The notes: generated from the sequence alone by a model not told the origin. Positions 1-5,134 are shown, numbered from the stretch's first letter. The stretch: 5,563 nt of DNA from Atribacterota bacterium (GCA_030666935.1 DAOUWX010000130.1:1-5563), one strand, 5' to 3'. Program-made: numbers and translations.

Positions 1-516
1 GTAGTCTTTGGACTTTTTGGTCTGGCAATATTTGTAAAATTCCTAAATTTTGGTGTTTCTATCCTTTCAGGAAGTTTAACTTTAGGCATATTGATCCTGC
101 CTACTATAATTCGAGCTAGCGAGGAAGCTCTCTCAACAGTTCCTCAATCTTTCCGGGAAGCATCTTTAGCCTTGGGAGCTACCAAGTGGCAGACTATTCA
201 GAAAGTAGTTTTGCCTAACTCAATTTCTGGGATTTTAACCGGTTCAATTCTTTCTATCGGGCGGGCAGCCGGGGAAACCGCACCAATTCTTTTTACAGCA
301 GCAACCTTTTATACTATGCGGCTTCCTAACTCTGTTTTCAGTGAAGTTCAAACTCTGCCTTATCATATTTATGCCTTACTAACCGAAGGAACCCATCCTG
401 AATCTCAAGTGCCTATTGCCTACGGAACAGCTTTGGTTTTAATTCTTCTGGTATTAGGGTTAAATTTAATTGCCTTCACTTTACGTAATCGATTTAGAAG
501 GAGTAAAAAATGGTAG
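1..516 (+). CDS. pstA: Phosphate ABC transporter permease PstA, 3' part (5' end outside window)
   Basis: This is one of the two membrane permeases of the PstSCAB high-affinity phosphate importer; with PstC it forms the inner-membrane channel. The reading frame is open from base 1 and gives 171 residues to the TAG at 514-516; the true start lies upstream, so an internal TTG at 91 should not be taken as the start. The binding-protein-dependent permease (EAA) loop that docks on the ATPase is clear at visible residues 51-72, with EASLALGA and a downstream KVVLP. The PstA-typical RAAGETAP follows at 88-95. Hydrophobic segments lie around residues 1-11, 22-36, 78-86 and 139-160, and the protein ends in a basic cytoplasmic tail (RNRFRRSKKW). 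Its last codons overlap the start of pstB, so the two are probably translationally coupled. PstA rather than PstC is inferred from the motif wording and from its position directly before pstB. Confidence 0.95.
   Translation, partial: VVFGLFGLAIFVKFLNFGVSILSGSLTLGILILPTIIRASEEALSTVPQSFREASLALGATKWQTIQKVVLPNSISGILTGSILSIGRAAGETAPILFTAATFYTMRLPNSVFSEVQTLPYHIYALLTEGTHPESQVPIAYGTALVLILLVLGLNLIAFTLRNRFRRSKKW
496..503 (+). promoter_or_regulatory. Ribosome binding site of pstB, inside pstA
   Basis: AGAAGGAG lies six bases before the ATG at 510. Both the site and the start codon are inside the end of pstA, so pstB can be started by ribosomes finishing pstA. It fixes the pstB start at 510. Confidence 0.8.
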
Positions 517-1295
517 ACAAAATCATACAAAACAAAAATAATTTAAAGATGCAGGTCAAAAATCTAAATTTTTATTATGAAGCAAATCAGGTACTAAAAA
601 AGATAAATCTTATTGTAAAAAGTAATGCCGTAACTGCTATTATAGGTCCCTCGGGATGTGGCAAATCCACTTTTATTCGAACTCTTAATCGAATGAATGA
701 CATTATTTCGGGGACAAAGATAGAAGGAGATATTTTATTTAATCACAAAAATATCTATGCTGAAGATATAGATGTAGTAGAAATTCGAAGAAAAATAGGA
801 ATGGTCTTTCAAAGACCTAATCCCTTCCCTAAATCTATCTTCGAAAATGTTGCTTACGGACTCAAAATTAATGGTCTTATTAAAAACAAAGATGGGTTAA
901 GAGAACGGATAGAGGATAGTTTACAAGCTGCTGCTTTATGGGAAGAAGTTAAAGATCGGCTGAATACCCCTGCTTTAGATCTATCGGGTGGGCAGCAGCA
1001 ACGACTATGCATTGCCCGGGCTCTGGCTATTAAACCTGAGGTAATCCTTTTTGATGAACCCTGCTCTGCCTTAGACCCTATCGCTACCGCCAAGATTGAA
1101 GAATTAATTCAGAAGTTAAAAGAAAGATACACTATAGTTATTGTCACTCACAATATGCAGCAGGCTGCACGTGTTTCGGATTTGACAGCTTTTTTGATGT
1201 TGGGAGAATTAATTGAATTTGATAAGACTGAAAAGATTTTCACCAATCCCAGCCAAAAAATTACGGAAGATTATATTACCGGCCGCTTTGGCTAA
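510..1295 (+). CDS. pstB: Phosphate ABC transporter ATP-binding protein PstB
   Basis: This cytoplasmic ATPase drives phosphate import through PstC and PstA. The 261-residue protein is of normal length for PstB and has all nucleotide-binding motifs intact: Walker A GPSGCGKST (46-54), Q-loop glutamine 101 within GMVFQRPNPFP, ABC signature LSGGQQQR (158-165), Walker B VILFDEP (178-184) with catalytic Glu183, the D-loop SALDP (186-190) and switch His214 in VTHNMQQA. The TLNRMND segment after Walker A, the QRPNPFP form of the Q-loop and the ITGRFG C-terminus are characteristic of PstB, which separates it from other ABC ATPases. The gene overlaps pstA by 7 bases and is followed by 302 bases before phoU. 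PhoU is known to signal phosphate status through contact with the Pst complex and the PhoR kinase; no phoR or phoB is in the window. Confidence 0.98.
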   Translation: MVDKIIQNKNNLKMQVKNLNFYYEANQVLKKINLIVKSNAVTAIIGPSGCGKSTFIRTLNRMNDIISGTKIEGDILFNHKNIYAEDIDVVEIRRKIGMVFQRPNPFPKSIFENVAYGLKINGLIKNKDGLRERIEDSLQAAALWEEVKDRLNTPALDLSGGQQQRLCIARALAIKPEVILFDEPCSALDPIATAKIEELIQKLKERYTIVIVTHNMQQAARVSDLTAFLMLGELIEFDKTEKIFTNPSQKITEDYITGRFG

Positions 1296-1298
1296 AAA

Positions 1299-1313
1299 AA
1301 TTAGTCGTTAGTA
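1299..1313 (+). repeat. Dispersed 15-base direct repeat, copy 1 (two TAGT heptads)
   Basis: The 15-base word AATTAGTCGTTAGTA starts 3 bases after the pstB stop codon and recurs exactly at 4962-4976. It contains two TAGT cores 7 bases apart (1302 and 1309), so it is a two-unit fragment of the heptad family seen at greater length at 4962-5037. It runs directly into the palindrome at 1314. Confidence 0.75.
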
Positions 1314-1335
1314 GGGGCGTATTGCAATACGCCCC
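1314..1335. repeat. Perfect 22-base palindrome downstream of pstB
   Basis: Two 11-base arms, GGGGCGTATTG and its exact reverse complement, meet without a loop, giving a perfect GC-capped palindrome in otherwise AT-rich DNA. It is preceded by GTA (1311-1313), making a GTAGGGG outer edge like that of the inverted repeat at 5039-5095. The following bases are A-rich rather than a T-run, so it does not look like a standard terminator for pstB, although a transcript could fold here once a small loop is opened. I recall similar GGGGCG palindromes as dispersed repeats in many bacterial genomes; that is memory, not a search result. Confidence 0.85.
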
Positions 1336-1369
1336 AGAAAGATAAAAATTTAATTCTCTATAGTTACAA

Positions 1370-1387
1370 GCTCTGATTTATCAGAGC
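1370..1387. repeat. Short hairpin, 8-base stem, in the pstB-phoU gap
   Basis: GCTCTGAT and ATCAGAGC form a perfect 8-base stem around a TT loop. The central TGATTTATCA is identical to the centre of the hairpin at 5042-5062, while the outer stem bases differ in both arms at once. This suggests related elements that keep pairing while changing sequence. No T-run follows, so a terminator role is not supported. Confidence 0.65.
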
Positions 1388-1437
1388 GTGGCAACCTCTT
1401 TATTAAGCTAAAACAAAAACCATAATTCAAAATTCTT

Positions 1438-1453
1438 AACTTTTTACATAAGG
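1438..1453 (-). repeat. 16-base dispersed repeat, inverted copy
   Basis: The minus strand here reads CCTTATGTAAAAAGTT, exactly the plus-strand sequence at 5105-5120. The flanks diverge on both sides. Finding a 16-base word twice in two gaps that also share other words points to mobile or recombining intergenic blocks rather than chance. Confidence 0.7.
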
Positions 1454-1457
1454 AAAA

Positions 1458-1548
1458 ACTCGCAACCTGCAACTTGAAACTTTTGACTTATTAATGTGTT
1501 TTATTTACTAAATACTATTCACTATATACTAATTAGGGCTTACGGAAA
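1458..1548 (+). repeat. Degenerate 7-base-period array upstream of phoU
   Basis: Read in steps of seven from 1458, ten of thirteen successive heptads begin with AC (1458, 1465, 1472, 1479, 1486, 1507, 1514, 1521, 1528 and 1542), and eight of those begin with ACT. The three exceptions at 1493, 1500 and 1535 keep the phase. The other positions vary; examples are ACTTGAA and ACTATAT. Members of the distal half (ACTAAAT, ACTATAT and ACTAATT) recur on the minus strand at 4962-4989, upstream of buk. The array ends about 50 bases before the phoU start codon. Together with the hairpins above it accounts for most of the 302-base pstB-phoU gap. I see no convincing promoter in the gap. Confidence 0.75.
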
Positions 1549-1583
1549 AAGGAAATTCCTATACAATTAAATTATAATAAGTG

Positions 1584-1590
1584 CGGAGGA
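1584..1590 (+). promoter_or_regulatory. Ribosome binding site of phoU
   Basis: CGGAGGA lies 7 bases before the ATG at 1598 and supports that start. A TATAAT at 1573-1578 lies just upstream, but it has no matching -35 element and is too close to the ribosome site to be a likely promoter for this gene. Confidence 0.8.
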
Positions 1591-1597
1591 TAAAAAA

Positions 1598-2260
1598 ATG
1601 GAAAGGCAATTTGACCAAGAATTAAATGCTCTAAAAGAAAATTTATTAAAAATGGCTTCTTTAGCTGAAGAAGCAATCGCCAAATCAATAAAAGCTTTAG
1701 TAGAAAGAGATTCGAATTTAGCTCAGAAAATAATTGACCAAGATAGTAAGATTAATTTTTTGGAGATAGAAATAAATAATCAATGTTTAAAACTTTTGGC
1801 TTTGAAACAGCCTATGGCCGTTGATTTAAGATTTATTACTTCTGCTATGAAAATTGTTAGTCATTTGGAAAGAATAGCAGACCAGGCGGTAAATATTTCC
1901 CAAAGGACCTTAGAATTATTAAAACAACCCTTACTTAAACCCTTAATTGATATCCCCCGAATGGCAGAACTGGCTCAAGAGATGGTGAGGACTTCGATAG
2001 ATTCTCTTGTAAACAAAGATTCTCTTATGGCTAAAAAAATCGGGGGAAGAGATAATTTTGTTGATGATTTAAATGACCAAATATTTAGAGAACTTTTAAC
2101 TTATATGATAGAGGATCCCAGAACTATAAAAAGAGCGATAGAATTAATTTTAGTTGGCCGTCATTTAGAAAGAATTGCCGATTTAGCCACCAATATAAGT
2201 GAGGAAGTAGTGTTTATATTAAATGGGAAAAACATAAAACATCCCAATCAGGAAAAATAA
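1598..2260 (+). CDS. phoU: Phosphate-specific transport system accessory protein PhoU
   Basis: PhoU is a cytoplasmic helical-bundle protein that dampens Pst transport and represses the Pho regulon when phosphate is plentiful. This 220-residue protein has the usual PhoU length and the typical duplicated three-helix architecture. The metal-binding E-x3-D motif occurs once per half, in HLERIADQAVNI (Glu91, Asp95) and HLERIADLATNI (Glu191, Asp195). The two copies are exactly 100 residues apart and nearly identical. The N-terminal FDQELNALKENLLKMASLAEEAI is also family-typical. It has its own strong ribosome site and follows pstB on the same strand, so it is very likely part of the pst operon, but the 302-base repeat-bearing gap is long for operon partners. 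It ends 11 bases before a bidirectional terminator hairpin. Confidence 0.97.
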   Translation: MERQFDQELNALKENLLKMASLAEEAIAKSIKALVERDSNLAQKIIDQDSKINFLEIEINNQCLKLLALKQPMAVDLRFITSAMKIVSHLERIADQAVNISQRTLELLKQPLLKPLIDIPRMAELAQEMVRTSIDSLVNKDSLMAKKIGGRDNFVDDLNDQIFRELLTYMIEDPRTIKRAIELILVGRHLERIADLATNISEEVVFILNGKNIKHPNQEK

Positions 2261-2271
2261 TTTCTTATTAT

Positions 2272-2306
2272 AAAATACGCTAGAGAACAATCTTCTGGCG
2301 TATTTT
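2272..2306. terminator. Bidirectional intrinsic terminator between phoU and yjbQ
   Basis: AAAATACGC (2272-2280) pairs with GCGTATTTT (2298-2306) around a 17-base loop. The plus strand runs into TATTTTTATT at the 3' side, and the minus strand into a TTTTATAATAAG stretch. The stem lies exactly between two convergent genes and touches the yjbQ stop codon (2306-2308). This fits a shared terminator for the pst-phoU transcript and the iorB-buk-ptb-yjbQ transcript. The GC content of the stem is modest, so its efficiency is uncertain. Confidence 0.7.
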
Positions 2307-2725
2307 TATTCTCCGATAATTTTTACCAGTACTCTTTTGCGCCTTCGGCCGTCAAATTCTCCATAGAATATCTGCTCCCAGGGTCCGAAATCCAATCTGC
2401 CATCAGTAACTGCTACCACTACTTCCCGGCCCATCATCTGCCGCTTTAGATGGGCATCACCATTGTCCTCACCAGTTCTATTATGAAGATACTGAGAGAT
2501 GGGTTCATGAGGAGCAAGTTCTTCCAACCATCTTTTATAATCCTCATGGAGTCCTCTTTCGTTGTCATTAATAAAAACTGAGGCAGTAATGTGCATAGCA
2601 TTAATCAGACATAGTCCTTCTTTTATTCCGCTTTCATCTAAGGCATCTTCTACTTGATTAGTAATATTAATAAAGGCTACCCTTTCCGGAGCATTAAACC
2701 ATAATTCTTTTTTATAAGATCTCAT
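2306..2725 (-). CDS. yjbQ: YjbQ/UPF0047 family protein (secondary thiamine-phosphate synthase type)
   Basis: This small cytoplasmic protein belongs to the YjbQ (UPF0047) family. Members are annotated as secondary thiamine-phosphate synthases because some have weak activity of that kind; the physiological role is not settled. At 139 residues it has the normal length and all signature blocks: HITASVFINDNE (45-56, His45 a likely metal or active-site ligand), YLHN followed by NGDAHLKR (88-95, His92) and GRLDFGPWEQIF (109-120), ending with a DGRRRKRVLVKI strand. The ATG at 2723-2725 is preceded by AAAGGAGG, which overlaps the stop codon of ptb 13 bases upstream, so it is probably co-transcribed and translationally coupled with ptb. 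Nothing in the sequence links it chemically to butyrate metabolism, and no other thiamine gene is in the window. Confidence 0.9.
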   Translation of the reverse strand: MRSYKKELWFNAPERVAFINITNQVEDALDESGIKEGLCLINAMHITASVFINDNERGLHEDYKRWLEELAPHEPISQYLHNRTGEDNGDAHLKRQMMGREVVVAVTDGRLDFGPWEQIFYGEFDGRRRKRVLVKIIGE

Positions 2726-2731
2726 AAATAT

Positions 2732-2740
2732 TCCTCCTTT
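2732..2740 (-). promoter_or_regulatory. Ribosome binding site of yjbQ overlapping the ptb stop codon
   Basis: On the minus strand AAAGGAGGA lies 6 bases before the yjbQ ATG. Its first bases are part of the ptb stop codon (2739-2741). This arrangement supports coupled translation and fixes the yjbQ start. Confidence 0.8.
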
Positions 2741-3638
2741 ATTTGCTGCATAAGATAGAAACGGCGATGCAATTTAATTTCACATCACTTTTATCTGCTC
2801 GTGAGGGTATTATTACCGGAACTTTGGTGCCCACTAATGTATGCCCTACCTGGTAATTAGCATAATAGGTAAGCGCTTTTCCAAAAATATTTCCGGCGGA
2901 TATATCGGGCACAATTAGAATATCAGCTTTACCTGCCACCGGTGAAACAATTCCTTTTTTCTGTGCAGCAAATTCTGAAATAGCATTATCTAAAGCTAGT
3001 GGCCCATCGATTATACAACCGGTAATCTGTTTTCTTTCATTCATTTTGGAAATCATTCCTGCCTTGATAGTCTCCTCCATGTCGGGATTTATAGTTTCTA
3101 CTGCAGCTAAAAGAGCGACCTTGGGAATTTCTATCCCCAATTTATGGGCAACTTCTACAGCATTTTCTATGATTGAGACCAAAGTCTTTACATCCGGATT
3201 AAGATTTACTCCCCCATCACTCATTAAAACCAGTTTAGGATTTTTTCCTCTTTTATCCTCAAAAATAAAAACATCACTAATAATTTTACCTGTCCTTAAA
3301 CCCCATTCCTTGTTTAATACTGCCTTTAAGAGGGTAGCTGTTTTTATCTTTCCTTTAAGGAGTGTTCCTCCTTCTTTTACTTTTTCTACTGCTTTTCGTG
3401 CTTTGTCTTCATCATCTTTTGCCCCTATAATCTCTTTTACAAAATCACTTTCGCCTAACATAGCGATGGATTTCTCTATCTCCGCCTTATCTCCCACCAG
3501 AATTCCTTCTCCGAATCCATAATTATAACAATCTTTTAAGGCTTTCAAAGTTTCAATATCTTCTCCGCCGGCAACAATAATTTTTTCTCTTCCTTTAGTT
3601 TTTAAATTTGCAAATAATTCTTTAAAACTTTTTATCAT
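2739..3638 (-). CDS. ptb: Phosphate butyryltransferase (phosphate acyltransferase family)
   Basis: The enzyme transfers the acyl group of butyryl-CoA (or a branched or aryl acyl-CoA) to phosphate, giving acyl phosphate and CoA. It is cytoplasmic and belongs to the phosphate acetyl/butyryltransferase family. The 299-residue length matches Ptb; Pta enzymes are usually a little longer (about 330) or much longer when multidomain. Visible family blocks are LVLMSDGGVNLNP (136-148), ALLAAVETINPDMEET (175-190), DGPLALDNA (211-219, typical of Ptb), ADILIVPDISAGNIFGKAL (238-256) and KVPVIIPSRAD (272-282). The start at 3638 has AAGGAGG at 3646-3652, 7 bases upstream on the minus strand. It follows buk after a 240-base gap containing repeats and precedes yjbQ by 13 bases. 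The buk partner supports Ptb over Pta. The preferred acyl chain cannot be read from the sequence. Confidence 0.93.
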   Translation of the reverse strand: MIKSFKELFANLKTKGREKIIVAGGEDIETLKALKDCYNYGFGEGILVGDKAEIEKSIAMLGESDFVKEIIGAKDDEDKARKAVEKVKEGGTLLKGKIKTATLLKAVLNKEWGLRTGKIISDVFIFEDKRGKNPKLVLMSDGGVNLNPDVKTLVSIIENAVEVAHKLGIEIPKVALLAAVETINPDMEETIKAGMISKMNERKQITGCIIDGPLALDNAISEFAAQKKGIVSPVAGKADILIVPDISAGNIFGKALTYYANYQVGHTLVGTKVPVIIPSRADKSDVKLNCIAVSILCSK

Positions 3639-3671
3639 CTTCGAACCTCCTTAATATAATTCCTTTATATT

Positions 3672-3722
3672 GATTACACAGATTACAGAACAGATTACTC
3701 AGATTTAAGAATAGATTACACT
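3672..3722. repeat. 21-base tandem repeat (GATTACA-type) upstream of ptb
   Basis: Two full 21-base units (3672-3692 and 3693-3713) match at 17 of 21 positions, and a partial third unit begins at 3714 with GATTACACT. Inside each unit GATT-type words sit alternately 9 and 12 bases apart. The word TAGATTACACT at 3712-3722 recurs exactly at 3852-3862, on the other side of the inverted repeat at 3769-3846. The array ends 34 bases upstream of the ptb start codon. Its period is three times the 7-base period of the other two arrays in the window. Confidence 0.75.
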
Positions 3723-3768
3723 AACTAAAACTAGTAGAGCATTTCCTTAATAATATTACAATGATTTA

Positions 3769-3846
3769 TCATTGCAAGCGATAGCGAAGCAATCTCAAGC
3801 CCTTACAAATAAAGGGATTGCCGCGTCGCTTCGCTCCTCGCAATGA
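3769..3846. repeat. Imperfect 78-base inverted repeat between buk and ptb
   Basis: The outer arms TCATTGC and GCAATGA pair exactly. Related GCGAAGC/GCTTCGC words and AATC/GATT words follow inside with small offsets, and CCCTT/AAGGG (3800-3804 and 3812-3816) closes an inner hairpin with a 7-base loop. The right half is GC-richer than its surroundings. I recall very similar CATTGCGAGCGAAGCGAAGC elements scattered through many bacterial genomes, so it is probably a dispersed non-coding repeat of the MITE or REP type. No T-run follows on either strand, so it is not an obvious terminator for buk. An open frame crossing it on the plus strand (3818-4045) is not credible as a gene. Confidence 0.8.
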
Positions 3847-3851
3847 CAGAT

Positions 3852-3862
3852 TAGATTACACT
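3852..3862. repeat. Second copy of TAGATTACACT, right flank of the inverted repeat
   Basis: This is an exact 11-base direct repeat of 3712-3722. The pair brackets the 78-base inverted repeat, with 46 bases between the left copy and the left arm and only 5 between the right arm and the right copy. The asymmetry makes a simple target-site duplication doubtful. It may instead be a surviving unit of the GATTACA tandem, into which the inverted repeat inserted. Confidence 0.6.
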
Positions 3863-3878
3863 GATAGGAAAATTGATT

Positions 3879-4946
3879 TTAGGAATATGTTTTTACTTTT
3901 TCTACCCCATTTATTACTCTTATCACTGCTTGGGCCAATGCCTTCATCTCTTCTTCTCCAGGATAAACTACAACTGGAGCTATCCAGCCTGCTCGATCTT
4001 TTATCCTGTTTACTAAAATTTTACTATAAGATATTCCGCCGGTAAGAATAATTACTTCAACTTTTCCTTTTAATACTGTAGCCATTGCCCCAATTTCTTT
4101 GGCAATTTGATAACACATTGCCTCAAAAATAAGCTTGGCATAATTATCTCCTTGCTCAATTTTCTTTATTGCTTCTCTCACATCATTGATGCCTAAATAA
4201 GAAACAAGTCCACCCTGATGAGTAATAAGCTTATATAATTCTTTTTCCGAATGTTTACCAGAATAACATAGTTGAATTAAAGCCTTATTAGGGAGGGAGC
4301 CGGTTCGCTCGGGTGAAAAAGGTCCGCCATCATTGGCATTATTCACATCCACAATTTTTCCTTTCTCAATTAGGGCAATAGATATCCCTCCACCAAGATG
4401 GGCTACAATAAGATTTAATTCCTCAAACTTTTTCCCCTGCTCTCTTGCATAGCGAAAAGCATTAGCTCGGATATTTAAAGTATGAAGTAAGGATTTCCTT
4501 TCTATCCCTTTTAACCCGGATATCCGGGCTATATCAGTAAACTCATCGACAGAGACAGGGTCAGCAATATAAGCAAGTATACCAATATTTTTAGCTATTT
4601 CAGAGGCAATAATTCCTCCTAAATTAGAGGCATGTTCTATGGGAGAATTTTTTAGGTCATTTACAAGTTTGTTATTAACTTCATAAGTCCCGGCTTTCAA
4701 AGGTTTTAGTACACCGCCCCGTCCTATAATCGCTTTTAATGAATCGGTATCTACATTTTTCTTTTTCAGCGTATTCAAAATGATCTTTTTTCTGACCGGA
4801 CCTTGTTCTAATAGAGATTTAAATTGAGAAAGTTCTTCTGTAGAATGAGAGATGGTCTCCTTAAAAACCTCCTTTCCTTCCTGATTAAATATTGCTATTT
4901 TGGTAGAGGTTGAACCCGGATTAATTACTAAAATATTTTCTTTCAT
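3879..4946 (-). CDS. buk: Butyrate kinase
   Basis: Buk converts butyryl phosphate (or a related acyl phosphate) and ADP to the free acid and ATP, the substrate-level phosphorylation step after Ptb. It is a cytoplasmic member of the acetate/butyrate kinase (ASKHA) fold. From the start chosen here it has 355 residues, the normal Buk length. Motifs are NPGSTSTK (9-16, phosphate loop 1), GRGG (76-79), HLGGG (183-187, phosphate loop 2), DGGPFSPERTG (206-216), LTGGIS (301-306, adenosine region) and PGEEEMKALA (329-338, C-terminal family signature). DGGPFSPERTG separates butyrate kinase from acetate kinase. An in-frame ATG four codons upstream (4958) has no ribosome site before it, and its own bases form the GGAGGA serving the ATG at 4946. 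It lies between iorB and ptb on the same strand. Confidence 0.95.
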   Translation of the reverse strand: MKENILVINPGSTSTKIAIFNQEGKEVFKETISHSTEELSQFKSLLEQGPVRKKIILNTLKKKNVDTDSLKAIIGRGGVLKPLKAGTYEVNNKLVNDLKNSPIEHASNLGGIIASEIAKNIGILAYIADPVSVDEFTDIARISGLKGIERKSLLHTLNIRANAFRYAREQGKKFEELNLIVAHLGGGISIALIEKGKIVDVNNANDGGPFSPERTGSLPNKALIQLCYSGKHSEKELYKLITHQGGLVSYLGINDVREAIKKIEQGDNYAKLIFEAMCYQIAKEIGAMATVLKGKVEVIILTGGISYSKILVNRIKDRAGWIAPVVVYPGEEEMKALAQAVIRVINGVEKVKTYS

Positions 4947-4950
4947 ATTT

Positions 4951-4956
4951 TCCTCC
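4951..4956 (-). promoter_or_regulatory. Ribosome binding site deciding the buk start
   Basis: On the minus strand GGAGGA precedes the ATG at 4946 by 4 bases (the GGAGG core by 5). The site lies inside the reading frame if the upstream ATG at 4958 is used, while the bases before 4958 are only TTAATTAAA with no purine-rich site. The downstream ATG is therefore the better start. Confidence 0.75.
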
Positions 4957-4961
4957 ATTTT

Positions 4962-5037
4962 AATTAGTCGTTAGTATTTAGTATATAGTGTATAGTAAAG
5001 AAATATGGTGATAAGTAATGTGTAATATGTAATGAGT
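4962..5037 (-). repeat. Degenerate 7-base-period array upstream of buk
   Basis: On the plus strand GT recurs every 7 bases in two blocks: at 4967, 4974, 4981, 4988 and 4995 (each as TAGT), and at 5008, 5015, 5022, 5029 and 5036. The blocks are joined with a single-base loss of phase. Read on the minus strand, towards buk, the units begin with AC, as in the array before phoU. The 19 bases at 4979-4997 match the reverse complement of 1513-1531 at 18 positions, and 4962-4976 is an exact copy of 1299-1313. The array ends 15 bases before the buk start codon, so any promoter for buk would lie within or upstream of it. Alternatively buk is read through from iorB. Confidence 0.75.
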
Positions 5038-5038
5038 T

Positions 5039-5095
5039 GTAGGGATTTGATTTATCAAACCCGTAAACACCGAGTCGGATGAACCCGATCCCTAC
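5039..5095. repeat. Compound inverted repeat with GTAGGGAT/ATCCCTAC ends
   Basis: Eight-base arms GTAGGGAT (5039-5046) and ATCCCTAC (5088-5095) enclose a nested hairpin, GGG-A-TTTGAT with ATCAAACCC (5042-5062, one bulged A, TT loop). They also enclose the small palindromes CCGAGTCGG (5070-5078) and GGAT/ATCC (5077-5091). The alternatives overlap, so the outer pairing and the inner hairpin compete. The GTAGGG edge recalls the 1311-1335 palindrome, and the TGATTTATCA centre is shared with 1370-1387. No T-run follows. A dispersed-repeat identity is inferred from these internal similarities. Confidence 0.7.
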
Positions 5096-5104
5096 TCTAA
5101 AATA

Positions 5105-5120
5105 CCTTATGTAAAAAGTT
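5105..5120 (+). repeat. 16-base dispersed repeat, direct copy
   Basis: CCTTATGTAAAAAGTT matches the minus strand at 1438-1453 without mismatch. Here it separates the two inverted repeats of the iorB-buk gap; in the other gap it lies just before the heptad array. Confidence 0.7.
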
Positions 5121-5134
5121 TTAAATTTAATAGA

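Noticed and set aside
854..1093. Minus-strand open frame inside pstB
   Set aside because: It lies opposite the signature and Walker B region of a clear pstB, has no family resemblance and no ribosome site; it is a shadow of the real gene.
1314..1335. Intrinsic terminator for pstB
   Set aside because: The palindrome is strong but is followed by an A-rich stretch rather than a T-run on the plus strand, and phoU lies downstream on the same strand.
1483..1511. Possible phoU promoter: TTGACT at 1483-1488
   Set aside because: At 17 bases downstream there is only TACTAA, a poor -10, and both words are parts of the heptad array.
1573..1578. TATAAT as a -10 box for phoU
   Set aside because: No -35 element at suitable spacing, and transcription would start at or within the ribosome binding site.
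3046..3522. Plus-strand open frame of 158 codons inside ptb
   Set aside because: It is antisense to conserved ptb motifs, and its Ser/Phe/Ile-rich composition is typical of a reversed coding strand.
3672..3722. CRISPR array
   Set aside because: Units are contiguous 21-base tandems without unique spacers, and no cas gene is nearby.
3712..3862. Insertion sequence with target-site duplication
   Set aside because: The 11-base direct repeats are unevenly placed around the inverted repeat, and the left copy belongs to a tandem array; no transposase is encoded.
3818..4045. Plus-strand open frame starting in the inverted repeat
   Set aside because: It begins inside a dispersed repeat and runs antisense into the C-terminus of buk; the protein is low-complexity leucine-rich.
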